NCBI RefSeq assembly: GCF_918741275.1 | Contig: NZ_CAKKNA010000001.1 | Span: 310,001 to 374,000 of the forward strand | DNA from: Bacillus sp. CECT 9360 | GTDB lineage: Bacteria > Bacillota > Bacilli > Bacillales > DSM-1321 | Direction of reading: 5' to 3' | DNA: 64,000 nt | Part shown: positions 1 to 9,382 of the stretch, one piece after another | How the letters are laid out: each line of letters starts with the position of its first letter | How positions within the stretch are numbered: position 1 is the first letter of the stretch | Position numbers and translations under genes: made by a program | Notes under the pieces: model-generated | Database searches by the model: none | Seen by the model: the letters and a program-made list of their open reading frames with translations, nothing else | Told to the model about the DNA's origin: nothing

Positions 1-74
1 GATGCGGAGTTGCGATTATTAAAGAGATCATTTCTTCTCGAAAGACGTTTTATTGTACAGGTTGTCAATCTTAA
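1..74 (+). CDS. DNA glycosylase of the MutM/Nei (Fpg) family, C-terminal fragment
   Basis: Only the last 24 codons fall in the window, read in the frame that starts at base 3 and ends with TAA at 72-74. They encode the end of the zinc finger of formamidopyrimidine-DNA glycosylase/endonuclease VIII: a Cys, 16 residues, then CTGCQS, which matches the family C-x2-C-x16-C-x2-C pattern with its first Cys lost off the edge. These enzymes excise oxidised bases and nick the abasic site. The next gene, endonuclease IV, starts 33 bp downstream, so the two probably form a base-excision-repair operon. MutM and Nei cannot be told apart from this piece. Confidence 0.8.
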   Translation, partial: CGVAIIKEIISSRKTFYCTGCQS

Positions 75-107
75 AAGGGATCCTCAGAAGAAACGGAAGG
101 GATTTTA

Positions 108-947
108 ATGAAATTTGGTTGCCATGTGAGTATTAGAGAGGGATATTTTGGGGCGGCTAAACATGCAGCAGCACTGAATGCGTCTGCTTTTCAATATTTT
201 CCTAAAAACCCAAGAAGTCTAATCGTGAAAAAGTTTGATAAGATCGATGCTGCGTCTTGTAAAAAGTATTGTCAGCAACACAGGCTGACGTCTATCGCGC
301 ATACCCCATACCCGACAAGCCTTACTCCATCGCATGATAAAAGAGAGGCTGTAATCCATTCGTTAATTAATGACTTGGAGATTGCTGAAGCTTGTGGATC
401 TGTAGGGATTGTTGTCCACTTCGGAAGCCAAATCAGCAGCCACGATCTTTTGGCGAGCTATCAATTGATGATTGAGATGCTGAACGATGTTACAAAGGAA
501 TGGGGAGGGGTTTGCAAAATACTGCTTGAAAACAACGCTGGAAAACCTGGCAGTATCGGTACGACTTTTGAAGAACTAGTACAGGTGAGGAACCTCTGTG
601 AGAAACCCGAAAAAATCGGATTTTGTTTGGATACTTGCCATGCCTTCGCAAGCGGACTTTGGGATGGGGATAATTGGAAGGCTCTTACCGTTAAAGGGCA
701 GGAGTTATCGTATTTTAAGGAGTTATACGCGATACATTTCAATAACTCGAAATTTCAGTCCAGCCTTGGTAAAGATCGTCACGCCAATATCTTCAAAGGC
801 GGACATATAAAGAAAAATCAATTTGATGAACTTATAAGCTCACCAGTTTTAAAAGAGATTCCTTTTATCCTGGAAACGCCTTCTAAGGAAGGAATTACGC
901 ATAAAGATGAAATTCTACAATTACAACATACTTGGGGAAAGAGATGA
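108..947 (+). CDS. nfo: Endonuclease IV (AP endonuclease, Nfo family)
   Basis: A 279-residue TIM-barrel hydrolase that cleaves the phosphodiester bond 5' of abasic sites and acts after a DNA glycosylase. All nine residues of the trinuclear zinc site are visible in order: His in AHTPY, His in VVHFGS, Glu in LLENNAG, Asp and His in CLDTCHAFASG, His in AIHFNNSK, Asp and His in GKDRHANI, and Glu in ILETP. Length is normal for the family. The ATG follows an AAGGGA site. The upstream partial gene is a MutM/Nei glycosylase, which supports a repair operon. Confidence 0.93.
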   Translation: MKFGCHVSIREGYFGAAKHAAALNASAFQYFPKNPRSLIVKKFDKIDAASCKKYCQQHRLTSIAHTPYPTSLTPSHDKREAVIHSLINDLEIAEACGSVGIVVHFGSQISSHDLLASYQLMIEMLNDVTKEWGGVCKILLENNAGKPGSIGTTFEELVQVRNLCEKPEKIGFCLDTCHAFASGLWDGDNWKALTVKGQELSYFKELYAIHFNNSKFQSSLGKDRHANIFKGGHIKKNQFDELISSPVLKEIPFILETPSKEGITHKDEILQLQHTWGKR

Positions 948-991
948 GGGTCTCTTCTGATAAAAATAGACCCCGGAATCAAAGTCCGGAG
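948..991. terminator. Possible terminator between convergent genes
   Basis: GGGTCT (948-953) can pair with AGACCC (968-973), and CCGGA with TCCGG just after it. There is no clean T-tract, so this is a weak candidate lying between the ends of nfo and the reverse-strand MFS gene. Confidence 0.3.
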
Positions 992-1006
992 TCCGCTTAT
1001 TATTTC

Positions 1007-2221
1007 TTATTCCCCAACCGTTCCAGGCGTTGTCGTAACTGCGCGACCGCCTTTCCAGGATAGAACCAGCGCGAAGCTTATCATAAGAATGAAAGCCCCC
1101 AAGATATAGGGGAAATTGATATTAACATCAAAGAGGATTCCTGCTAAAGCAGGCCCGATCATGTTGCCGATACTCATATACATATTATTCATCCCGGCCA
1201 CAAATCCTTGTTCATTTCCTGCCATTTTTGACAATAATGTATTCAATGCCGGTCGCACCAGAGAGGTGGCCGTAAAGAACACAACGGTGATTGCCAGGAT
1301 GGACCAGAAGTTTACGGCCGCTAACAGCACGATCATGGATGCTGCGGAAATCAGGAACGTCCAGTACATCACCTTTTTTTCACCGAAGCGAGTCAGCATT
1401 TTATCAACGATAACCGACTGAATGAACACTCCGATCAAGGCGCCAATCGTAATGATGATCGAAATGTCCTTAGGTGTAAAACCGAATTTTTCATCAACAT
1501 AAAGTCCGAAAATTGCTTCAAAGTTTGACAAGCCGAAGGTCATCGTAAACACAAGAACAAGAAGCATGAAGTAAGGGGCCTTGAAAGATTTTTGCAATTG
1601 TCTAATCATGCTTTCTTTTTTACGTTTATCGGATCGAGCTCGTTGCCTTGCTTCAACAGAAAGTGTTTCCGGCAACAAAAGCAATGACAAAACGGTTGCG
1701 ATTGCTGCAATGACAGTTGAAGTATAAAACGGTACCCTTATTCCGATTTCAGCAAGAAATCCGCCGATCCCAGGTCCGATAACAAAACCGAGCGACATCG
1801 ATGCACCGAGAAGGCCCATTCCTTTCCCGCGTTCTTCTTCTGTTGTAATATCGGCAACGTATGCCATCATAGGCGGTATCATGAACGCTGCCCCAACTCC
1901 TCCAAGAAGCCGGGAAACATACATCATCCAAATCTCCGTCCCCACGGCAAAAATGAGCTGAGACAAAGCAAAACCAAATAAACCGACAATGAGAGGGATT
2001 TTTCTCCCATATTTATCTGAAATTTCCCCGGCGATGGGAGAAAAAATAAATTGGGTTAACGCAAAAACAGCGACAAGATAGCCCATTGCCTGGCCGCCGA
2101 CCCCGAATTCTTTTAGGAACACCGGCAAAACGGGGATAATCAAGCCAATCCCAACCATCGCAATGAACATATTGACCATTAAAAGGACTAATGGCGTCCG
2201 GTTTTCTTTAAGTGATGACAT
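1007..2221 (-). CDS. MFS drug exporter (DHA1, NorA/Bmr/TetA-like)
   Basis: A 404-residue 12-helix major facilitator protein, probably a proton-coupled multidrug exporter in the cytoplasmic membrane. Motif A is seen as GEISDKYGRK in the loop between helices 2 and 3. The antiporter motif C appears as GFVIGPGIGGFLAE in helix 5. I start it at the ATG at 2221, because GAGGGG lies just ahead of it; an ATG six codons upstream would place that Shine-Dalgarno inside the gene. The substrate is unknown. It is monocistronic on the reverse strand and converges with nfo. Confidence 0.85.
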   Translation of the reverse strand: MSSLKENRTPLVLLMVNMFIAMVGIGLIIPVLPVFLKEFGVGGQAMGYLVAVFALTQFIFSPIAGEISDKYGRKIPLIVGLFGFALSQLIFAVGTEIWMMYVSRLLGGVGAAFMIPPMMAYVADITTEEERGKGMGLLGASMSLGFVIGPGIGGFLAEIGIRVPFYTSTVIAAIATVLSLLLLPETLSVEARQRARSDKRKKESMIRQLQKSFKAPYFMLLVLVFTMTFGLSNFEAIFGLYVDEKFGFTPKDISIIITIGALIGVFIQSVIVDKMLTRFGEKKVMYWTFLISAASMIVLLAAVNFWSILAITVVFFTATSLVRPALNTLLSKMAGNEQGFVAGMNNMYMSIGNMIGPALAGILFDVNINFPYILGAFILMISFALVLSWKGGRAVTTTPGTVGE

Positions 2222-2793
2222 ACTTTTCCCCTCTTTCATCGAAAACTTATATACGAATTATTTGAAAAGTACCCTCTACAATAATTGAGAGGCTATTAAT
2301 CTAACACAATCACATCAACCAATCTTACTACATTGAATGACCTATCAGCAATATGTATTTTTACTAATATTTGAAAAGTAACATTTCTGAATTCTTATGT
2401 CACGTTATAAAGCAGAATAGTAGAAGTTTAATGAAATCATTTAATACTGAGCCGATTTTTCATTTTCATGCGTTGATTTATTATTGCAGATAGAGATGAG
2501 TTAAGGAATATATTTCAGATGCAAAGCTAACGTTAATAACATGGTGATATTTATCTATATAATGATTACATTTTAAAATTCGAAAAGTGTTTAGTTATGA
2601 TGTGCAGGACGTGACTTGCGCCGATGCAACCACACGAAGTGACGATCTTATTCGGCCGATGTCTTGCTCGGCGCGTCTTATGTCAGTCGCATAAGCATGG
2701 AACGGAGTGGCATCGACGTAAGACATAACGATGCAATTTAGTTGAAGGTCGTACTTGCAAGGCACTTCCGCTTTTATTAATGAGGTGTATCAA
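2222..2793. other. 572-bp intergenic region
   Basis: No convincing gene. Next to the MFS start there is a small inverted repeat, CCTCT...AGAGG, near 2270-2291. The middle is AT-rich. The last 180 bp before the DUF6044 gene turn GC-richer and repetitive and are listed separately. Confidence 0.5.
2611..2735. repeat. GC-rich patch with nested inverted repeats
   Basis: In an otherwise AT-rich spacer this stretch holds several short complementary arms: GCGCCGA/TCGGCGC, CTTATG-tcagtcg-CATAAG, TTATGTC/GACATAA and GCATCG/CGATGC. CGATGCAA also occurs twice directly. It looks like a dispersed palindromic repeat or a structured leader for the following operon. No coding frame was seen. Confidence 0.4.
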
Positions 2794-4464
2794 TTGTTTT
2801 TAAATGACAAAACAGAGCGGAGACTTATTGGCTACGCGTTGATTTTGATTGCTGTCTATTTAGGCCCATTGTTTATTTTAGGAGAGAACGCACATATTCG
2901 GGTTCATGATAATTTAGACTCAAACATTGCCTGGTATAAGGTGTTAACTGAAAGCAGCCAGCTGTTTGGCGGGGTGACAGCGAAAATACCGCAAGTCATC
3001 AATGGCTTGCCAAGAAACGCTTTCGGTACGGAGTATAGCGGAATTATCTGGCTGTATGCTCTGTTCCCAACCATGATTGCTTATGGACTAAGCCAGGCAA
3101 TTACCAGATTTATTGCCTTCCTCGGGATGTATTGGCTGTTGAAGACTCATTTTATCACGCGGGATGAATGGGGAGTAATCCGGGTTGGAACGGCTCTTGC
3201 ATTCGCTCTTACGCCTTTTTGGCCATCCGGCATGCTAAGTACGCTGGGAATGCCGCTTGCTCTCTGGGCATTCTTAAATATCAGGAAGGGCGACAATTCG
3301 TGGATAAACTATCTTGTGCTTACTCTTTTGCCGTTGTATTCAAGCTTTGTGCTCGGCTTTTTCTTTTTCCTGACCGCAATGGCTGTGTTCTGGGTTGTCG
3401 AGGTTATTAGAGGGAAGGGATGGAATTTTCGTTTTATATGCTCGATTGCCTATATGACGTTCATCTACTTGTTAGTGGAATACAGACTCGTTCATTCCTT
3501 TCTTTTTTCTTCGGAAGGAAGTAGCCGGGATGAGTATTTTCATGCAAGGCTTCCGCTATGGAGATCGGTTCGGCTAGCGTTTAAGAATTTCGTGCTGGGG
3601 CATACACATGTGATGACGGTGCATGGTCTTATTGTTCTTCCAATCATTCTATTTGCTCTTTACTTGCTGATAAAACATAAATTATGGAGAAAAGAGAACG
3701 TGTTTGTTTTCCTGTTAGGATTAAACTTTGCCCTCTCCACATGGTATGCGTTCTGGTTCTACAAAGGCTGGCTTCCTTTAACGGAAAGATTTCATTTTTT
3801 GGATACATTTAATTTTGCCAGATATCATTTTTTGAGACCGCTAGTCATATATCTTGGTTTTGCGCTTGCCTTGAAAATTATCTGGAATTGCACGAAAAAT
3901 AATCAATCCATCACAGCTATCATCATCGCACAAATTATTGTCCTGTTTGCTTTTAATGATGAAATAATTTATCAAAAGAAACCTACTGTGAGAGAATATT
4001 ATGCCGAAGAAATATTCGATGAAATACAGGAATATATCGCGATCCCCCAAGAGGATTACCGGGTCGCAAGCATTGGTATACATCCAGCGATCGCCCAGTA
4101 TAACGGCTTTTACACGCTCGATACATACAATAACTTTTATCCGTTACGCTATAAATACAAGTTTCGCAAAATAATTGAAGAGGAATTGGCCAAAAATAAG
4201 ACTCTCCGGATTTATTTTGATGAATGGGGAGGAAGATGCTATGTGTTTTCAGATGAACTGGGCAAGCATTACATGTTTAAAAAGGATTCAAAAAAGCGAT
4301 TAAAGAACCTTGAACTAAACACTCAAGCATTTAAAGATCTTGGAGGAACCTATCTGTTTTCAGCACTACCGATTGAAAACGCAAGCGACATCGAGCTTCA
4401 TTTGGAACAGGTTTTCACCTCCAAACAAGCAGCATGGAAAATTTACCTATATAAAGCCAAATAG
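2794..4464 (+). CDS. Polytopic membrane protein, DUF6044 (YkoS-like), possible GT-C glycosyltransferase
   Basis: About 556 residues with many hydrophobic helices, an N-terminal helix followed by a polar segment with HDNLDSN, and a soluble C-terminal part of roughly 150 residues. It resembles B. subtilis YkoS. I start at TTG 2794, which sits six bases after GAGGTG; an in-frame TTG at 2755 has no ribosome site. It is followed 20 bp later by a GT2 gene and then a GtrA gene. In three-component glycosylation systems such as CsbB-GtcA-YfhO, a multi-helix GT-C enzyme takes sugar from a lipid carrier outside the cell. The acidic motif in the first outer loop fits that fold, but the assignment is inference. 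Confidence 0.65.
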   Translation: MFLNDKTERRLIGYALILIAVYLGPLFILGENAHIRVHDNLDSNIAWYKVLTESSQLFGGVTAKIPQVINGLPRNAFGTEYSGIIWLYALFPTMIAYGLSQAITRFIAFLGMYWLLKTHFITRDEWGVIRVGTALAFALTPFWPSGMLSTLGMPLALWAFLNIRKGDNSWINYLVLTLLPLYSSFVLGFFFFLTAMAVFWVVEVIRGKGWNFRFICSIAYMTFIYLLVEYRLVHSFLFSSEGSSRDEYFHARLPLWRSVRLAFKNFVLGHTHVMTVHGLIVLPIILFALYLLIKHKLWRKENVFVFLLGLNFALSTWYAFWFYKGWLPLTERFHFLDTFNFARYHFLRPLVIYLGFALALKIIWNCTKNNQSITAIIIAQIIVLFAFNDEIIYQKKPTVREYYAEEIFDEIQEYIAIPQEDYRVASIGIHPAIAQYNGFYTLDTYNNFYPLRYKYKFRKIIEEELAKNKTLRIYFDEWGGRCYVFSDELGKHYMFKKDSKKRLKNLELNTQAFKDLGGTYLFSALPIENASDIELHLEQVFTSKQAAWKIYLYKAK

Positions 4465-4484
4465 ACACCTAGGAGGTTACATGT

Positions 4485-5522
4485 ATGTCTGAACCAATTC
4501 TTACGATTGTTGTACCTTGCTTCAATGAGGAGGACGTTCTGCCAGATACAATTAGCCAGCTACATAACTTGTTAGAAAACATGGCCGTCCGCCAACTTGT
4601 TTCCGATAAAAGTAAAATCCTATTCGTTGATGATGGAAGCAAGGATCGTACATGGCAGATCATCCTTAAAGAAAGTTTAAAAAATGAATGGGTAACCGGT
4701 TTGAAGCTCTCAAGAAACGCTGGGCATCAAAACGCGCTCCTTGCCGGGCTGTTCACAGCAAAGAATATGTCCGACTGCGTAGTCTCCATTGACGCGGACC
4801 TGCAGGATGACATCGCGGTTATTGGGGAGTTTGTTGAAAAGTACCGGGAAGGATTTGACGTTGTCTACGGTGTCCGCAGAAAACGTGATAGCGATTCGTT
4901 TTTTAAACGAAGCACAGCAGAAGGCTTTTATAAATTCATGAACAAATTAGGCGTGGACCTTATCTATAATCACGCGGACTTTCGGTTAATGAGTAAAAGG
5001 GCCCTTCAACAATTGGAGCGATTTGAAGAGGTAAATTTGTTTTTACGCGGAATTGTGCCGCTGATTGGCTTGCGATCCGCAAAAGTCCACTATGACCGAA
5101 AGGAACGGATGGCAGGGGAGACCAAATATCCTTTGAAAAAGATGCTTGCCTTCGCGTTCGACGGCATTACTTCCTTTTCCGTTACGCCGATCCGGTTTGT
5201 ATTGTTCGTTGGCATCTTTTCCTTTGTAATCAGCTTTTTGTTCGGCTGTTACTTTTTCATTCTAAAGTTTTCCGGGAATACGGCCACCGGCTGGACATCG
5301 TTAATTACCTCGATTTGGCTTATCGGAGGATTGCAGTTAATTGCCATTGGCTTGATTGGAGAATATATCGGCAAAATTTACAAAGAGTCCAAACGCCGCC
5401 CGAAGTATATTATCGATATGGATTCTTATTCTCTGCCGATGTCGCTACATTTAAAAAATACAGAAAGAGCGGAAGATGACGCATATAACCTTGATCTTAG
5501 AAACCTGCCTGAAACGAACTAA
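4485..5522 (+). CDS. GT2 family polyprenyl-phosphate glycosyltransferase (GtrB/CsbB/YkoT type)
   Basis: A 345-residue inverting GT-A glycosyltransferase with two C-terminal membrane helices, expected to attach a sugar to undecaprenyl phosphate on the cytoplasmic face. Visible elements are the N-terminal VVPCFNEED strand, FVDDGSKD, the metal-binding IDADLQDD, and the C-terminal pair of hydrophobic segments ending in GEYIGKIYKESKRRP, typical of the GtrB/DPM-like group. AGGAGG lies ahead of ATG 4485. It sits between the DUF6044 gene and a GtrA flippase gene that it overlaps, so the three probably act as one system. Confidence 0.9.
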   Translation: MSEPILTIVVPCFNEEDVLPDTISQLHNLLENMAVRQLVSDKSKILFVDDGSKDRTWQIILKESLKNEWVTGLKLSRNAGHQNALLAGLFTAKNMSDCVVSIDADLQDDIAVIGEFVEKYREGFDVVYGVRRKRDSDSFFKRSTAEGFYKFMNKLGVDLIYNHADFRLMSKRALQQLERFEEVNLFLRGIVPLIGLRSAKVHYDRKERMAGETKYPLKKMLAFAFDGITSFSVTPIRFVLFVGIFSFVISFLFGCYFFILKFSGNTATGWTSLITSIWLIGGLQLIAIGLIGEYIGKIYKESKRRPKYIIDMDSYSLPMSLHLKNTERAEDDAYNLDLRNLPETN

Positions 5523-5910
5523 TTCATTTATCCGCTTTTTACTGGTAGGGGTCATCAATACAGGTGTAGGATTGTCAGCCATTTTCATTCTGATGAACGC
5601 TTTCCATATAAGTTATTGGTTCTCCACATTTCTCGGAAACGGGGCAGGGGCTGTCATCAGCTTTTTATTAAATAGGGCATTTACGTTCAAAAGCGACGTG
5701 TCCTTTAAAAAAAGCGGCCTATTGTTTGTTTCGGTCATTCTCTGCTGCTATTTTGCATCGTATAGCACAAGTAGCTGGGTCAGTGAACGGATCCTCCATA
5801 ACATTCCAGTCTCACAACAAAATTTATCCGTATTTCTTGGGAGTTGTATGTACACGATTACAAACTACATAGGCCAGAAGTACATCGTATTTAAGGCGTT
5901 TTCGAAATGA
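5476..5910 (+). CDS. GtrA family lipid-linked sugar flippase
   Basis: A protein of up to 144 residues with four hydrophobic helices, containing RFLLVGVINTGVG, NRAFTF and a C-terminal QKYIVFK, all typical of GtrA. The family is thought to flip undecaprenyl-phosphate-linked sugars across the membrane for a GtrB partner. The reading frame overlaps the end of the GT2 gene by 47 bp if ATG 5476 is used. Homologues usually begin close to the RFLLVG segment, so initiation at TTG 5491 or a little later is also possible. Translation is probably coupled to the upstream gene. Confidence 0.85.
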   Translation: MTHITLILETCLKRTNSFIRFLLVGVINTGVGLSAIFILMNAFHISYWFSTFLGNGAGAVISFLLNRAFTFKSDVSFKKSGLLFVSVILCCYFASYSTSSWVSERILHNIPVSQQNLSVFLGSCMYTITNYIGQKYIVFKAFSK

Positions 5911-6022
5911 AATGGAAAAAGGGCCGTTATTACTACTTTATTACGAGATTAATGATGTCAAAACAGGCAGTCGTGAATAAAATAGTAACATACAAACAGC
6001 AGGTGTTTACAGAATCAAAGAA

Positions 6023-6037
6023 ATGTAAGCGCTTCAT
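6023..6037 (+). promoter_or_regulatory. Candidate cre (CcpA) site
   Basis: ATGTAAGCGCTTCAT closely resembles the Bacillus catabolite-responsive element, missing about one base of the palindrome TGTAAGCGCTTACA. It lies about 100 bp ahead of the GH15-like gene and the glycogen genes, where carbon catabolite control would be expected. No matching promoter could be fixed with confidence. Confidence 0.5.
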
Positions 6038-6133
6038 AAATTTATTTTGTCGTTATTTCTGTTTTTTTTGTTTAGAACATGCCAATTTTGAGAAAAATAA
6101 GAATAATAATCCAATTTTTAAGGAGTGACGTTC

Positions 6134-7150
6134 ATGAATGCAGAAAAAGCGATTTCTGTTCTTGACACGATGAGGCTTCCTAATGGTGCATATACAGCCA
6201 GCGTTTCTCAAGATTACAATTATGTTTGGATCCGGGACGTAGTCTATACCGTACTGTCGTTTTTGCATTCGCCATGTGAAAGGTATGAAAAGGCTTATCA
6301 TAGCTTGTTCGACTTATTCAGAAATTACGAATGGAAAATCGATATTCACACAAAAAAGAAACCCCAGCATCTTTATGAATTTATCCATTCACGCTACGCA
6401 AAGGATTTAACAGAGCTTCATGTGGAATGGGGCCATGCTCAAAATGATGCAATTGGAGCGTTCCTATGGGGCGTTGGAGAAGGAGTCCGGCACGGTAAGA
6501 AAGTCATCAGGGATGAGAAAGATCTGCAAATCGTCCAAAAGCTTGTTCAATATCTTGATTGCTTACAATATTGGCAGGCAAAGGATAATGGAATGTGGGA
6601 AGAAAATATGGAGGTTCATGCTTCAAGTATCGGGGCATGTGTCGCTGGCCTGCATGCTGTCAAAATGCTGGTTGACGTTGACGACGATAGCATCCACAAA
6701 GGCGAAGAGACGCTCCGTTTCATGCTTCCACGCGAAAGTGAGACAAAAGAAACGGATTTGGCTTTACTGTCGCTAATATTCCCTTATAGAATTGTTGATC
6801 GCAATACGGCCCTGCTAATCCTGAATAATATCTCAAGCAGGCTGGAGCGAAAGCATGGCTGTATCCGTTATGAAAATGATGTGTATTATAATGAAGGAAG
6901 CGAAGCCGAATGGTGCTTCGGGCTGCCATGGATGGGAATGTGTTATAAGGAACTTGGAATGATGGATAAAGTACAGGAATATATCAGCAAAACAAAGCGC
7001 ATCGTTCCCGAAAACTGGGAGGTACCGGAATTATATATCGGCGGTACAAACAAACCTAATAAGAACACACCGCTGGCATGGGCGGTTGCGTTATCGTATC
7101 TGTTTATTGAAGGAAACGAAAAGGACGAACGGAAATATAAAATAGAATAA
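6134..7150 (+). CDS. GH15-like (six-hairpin) glycoside hydrolase
   Basis: A 338-residue all-alpha protein related to the glucoamylase (GH15)/phosphorylase-kinase-like group. The N-terminus NGAYTASVSQDYNYVWIRD, an EENMEVHASSIGAC segment with a likely acidic catalytic residue, EAEWCFGLPW, and the C-terminal PNKNTPLAWAVALSYL fit this (alpha/alpha)6 family. ATG 6134 is eight bases after AAGGAG; the longer frame from GTG 6125 overlaps that site. It lies directly before the glycogen operon and could trim or degrade alpha-glucans. Catalytic residues are not proven by inspection. It is shorter than true glucoamylases. Confidence 0.7.
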   Translation: MNAEKAISVLDTMRLPNGAYTASVSQDYNYVWIRDVVYTVLSFLHSPCERYEKAYHSLFDLFRNYEWKIDIHTKKKPQHLYEFIHSRYAKDLTELHVEWGHAQNDAIGAFLWGVGEGVRHGKKVIRDEKDLQIVQKLVQYLDCLQYWQAKDNGMWEENMEVHASSIGACVAGLHAVKMLVDVDDDSIHKGEETLRFMLPRESETKETDLALLSLIFPYRIVDRNTALLILNNISSRLERKHGCIRYENDVYYNEGSEAEWCFGLPWMGMCYKELGMMDKVQEYISKTKRIVPENWEVPELYIGGTNKPNKNTPLAWAVALSYLFIEGNEKDERKYKIE

Positions 7151-7200
7151 CGAACACTTGCTGATCGGTTCGCCTTATAGGCGGAGATTAAGCGTGGTCT

Positions 7201-7242
7201 CACTTATGCAGAAAGGGAATGAAACTTTCCTTCTGCATAGTG
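7201..7242. repeat. Long imperfect hairpin in the spacer before glgB
   Basis: TATGCAGAA (7205-7213) pairs with TTCTGCATA (7231-7239). The outer CAC/GTG and inner GG/CC extend the stem. There is no T-tract directly after it; the next hairpin is the terminator. Confidence 0.5.
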
Positions 7243-7245
7243 AAA

Positions 7246-7279
7246 AAGGGGGCTTCCTGGTAATAGGAAGTCCTTTTTT
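7246..7279 (+). terminator. Intrinsic terminator after the GH15-like gene
   Basis: Stem GGCTTCCT/AGGAAGTCC with a short loop, followed by TTTTTT (7274-7279). It separates the GH15-like gene from glgB. Confidence 0.75.
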
Positions 7280-7435
7280 CGTGTTCGGCTTCAGGGACTA
7301 AAGTACTGTTCTTTATAGTTTATTGGATTCCGACAATAATAGACAGCCCTCGTCAAAGGGTTCGCAATTTTCGCATCGAATGTATTCATATCTTTGTTTA
7401 TTAGCGACTACATAATAAGAAGGGGTGATGCTAAC

Positions 7436-9382
7436 TTGGATATTGCACTCGAAATGAAGGAGAATATTACTCCGAGTGAACACGATTTATATCTTTTTCA
7501 TGAAGGAACTCTGTACGAAAGTTACAAAACGTTTGGTGCCCATCTGACCACATTACAAGGTGTCGAAGGCGTCCGGTTTGTCGTATGGGCTCCAAATGCG
7601 AGAAAGGTTTCTGTCGTAGGTGATTTTAATCATTGGCAGGGCTCCAATCATAGAATGAGCCGTATCCGAAACACCGGTACTTGGGTCATCTTTATCCCGG
7701 GACTGAAGGAGGGGAGTTTATATAAATATGAGATTCATACCGCTGAGAATCATGTCGTTCTCAAAGCGGACCCTTACGCATTCTTTTCCGAAGAACGGCC
7801 GAATACGGCTTCGATTATCCACTCAGTAGATCAATATGAGTGGAATGACCGAAAATGGATGGCTGCCAGGGGAAAATCGGATTCCTACCATAATCAGATG
7901 CTTATTTACGAAGTAAACCTTTTATCGTGGAAAAGAAAGAAAAATGGCGTGGCTTATACCTATCGTGAGCTTGCAGACGAGCTGATTGAACACGTGATCA
8001 CAAACGGATTTACCCACATTGAACTCATGCCGGTGATGGAACATCCATTTGACGGTTCGTGGGGCTATCAAATTACTGGATTCTTTTCCGCAACCAGCAG
8101 GTATGGGAAACCAGAAGATCTCATGTACTTCATTGATCGCTGCCACCAAAGAGGGATAGGTGTGATATTGGATTGGGTTCCGGCCCATTTCTGCAAGGAT
8201 ATCCACGGGCTGGGTCGTTTTGATGGCACGCCTCTTTATGAGCCGATCGACCCTAGACGGGCTGAGCGCCCCTTATGGGGAACGTACAGCTTTGATTTTG
8301 AGAAACCGGAAGTGGTCAGCTTCCTCATTTCAAACGTCCTGTTTTGGATGGATGTCTACCATGTTGACGGTTTTCGCGTTGATGCCGTTTCCTCGATGGT
8401 TTTGTTGAATCATGACAATCCTTTGCCGGAAAGGCTTCAAAATGAATTTGGCGGAGAAGAAAACGAAGCCGCCATCCGGTTCCTGAAAAAGCTAAATGAA
8501 ACAGTATTCAAGAAATATCCCGGGGCGCTGATGATGGCTGAGGAAGCAACAGACTGGCCGCTAGTAACAACACCCATCGATAAGGGGGGCTTAGGATTTA
8601 ACTACAAGTGGAATATGGGCTGGGTGAATGATGTATTAAAATATATGAAACTCGAACCTTCGGAACGGGTACACCATCCCAATCTTTTAACCTTTTCATT
8701 TTTCTATGCTTTTTCAGAGAATTTCGTGCTTCCATTTTCACATGATGATGTCGTGCACGGGAAACGTTCTTTATTGGACAAAATGCCCGGAGATTACTGG
8801 CAAAAATTCGCCAATTTACGTTTACTATACGGCTACTTCATGACGCACCCAGGGAAAAAGCTATTGTTCATGGGGAGCGAGCTTGGACAGTTTGCAGAGT
8901 GGAAAGACAAGGAGGAACTGGATTGGCATCTGCTTGATTACCCGGCACATCAAGAGCTTAACCATTATCTCAAATCTCTGAACCATTTTTATAAAGATAC
9001 ATCTAGTTTATGGCGGCTTGATCATGAACCGGACGGGTTCGGATGGATTGATCATAGCCATCATGAAAATGTCCTGACATTCATGAGAAAGGGAAAACGC
9101 AAAGGAGATTACAGCATCGTTGTTTGTAATTTTTCCACGCATGTTTACGATAAGTACCGCATCGGAATTCCAGCGAATGGTAGTTTCATCGAAGTTTTTA
9201 ACAGTGATGCCAATCACTTCGGGGGCTCTGGAAGAGTTAACAGTGATGCCATCGAAGCTGAAAAAGTGCCCTATCACAACCAAAGGTTCAGCATGGAAAT
9301 CACCGTTCCTCCATTAGGTATAGCAATATTTATGAAGCAAACAAAAAAACGGCGGGGGAGAGTCGACCAGAATGGCAGATAA
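7436..9382 (+). CDS. glgB: 1,4-alpha-glucan branching enzyme GlgB
   Basis: A GH13 enzyme that makes alpha-1,6 branches in glycogen. From TTG 7436 the protein has 648 residues: an N-terminal CBM48 ([20 protein letters not shown]), a central TIM barrel, and a C-terminal beta domain. Catalytic residues are in [10 protein letters not shown] (nucleophile Asp), [10 protein letters not shown] (acid Glu) and [10 protein letters not shown] (third Asp). AGGGGTG at 7421-7427 favours TTG 7436 over the longer open frame that begins at 7394. It is the first gene of glgBCDA and overlaps glgC by 11 bp. Confidence 0.95.
   Translation: MDIALEMKENITPSEHDLYLFHEGTLYESYKTFGAHLTTLQGVEGVRFVVWAPNARKVSVVGDFNHWQGSNHRMSRIRNTGTWVIFIPGLKEGSLYKYEIHTAENHVVLKADPYAFFSEERPNTASIIHSVDQYEWNDRKWMAARGKSDSYHNQMLIYEVNLLSWKRKKNGVAYTYRELADELIEHVITNGFTHIELMPVMEHPFDGSWGYQITGFFSATSRYGKPEDLMYFIDRCHQRGIGVILDWVPAHFCKDIHGLGRFDGTPLYEPIDPRRAERPLWGTYSFDFEKPEVVSFLISNVLFWMDVYHVDGFRVDAVSSMVLLNHDNPLPERLQNEFGGEENEAAIRFLKKLNETVFKKYPGALMMAEEATDWPLVTTPIDKGGLGFNYKWNMGWVNDVLKYMKLEPSERVHHPNLLTFSFFYAFSENFVLPFSHDDVVHGKRSLLDKMPGDYWQKFANLRLLYGYFMTHPGKKLLFMGSELGQFAEWKDKEELDWHLLDYPAHQELNHYLKSLNHFYKDTSSLWRLDHEPDGFGWIDHSHHENVLTFMRKGKRKGDYSIVVCNFSTHVYDKYRIGIPANGSFIEVFNSDANHFGGSGRVNSDAIEAEKVPYHNQRFSMEITVPPLGIAIFMKQTKKRRGRVDQNGR

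Noticed and set aside
5640-5900. GtrA frame as a possible small multidrug (SMR) exporter
   Set aside because: The RFLLVG and NRAFTF motifs and the GT2 partner identify GtrA rather than SMR.
5907-6128. 73-codon open frame between GtrA and the GH15-like gene
   Set aside because: It has no ribosome site, an odd Lys/Phe/Cys-rich composition and covers the candidate cre site; it is more likely a spacer.
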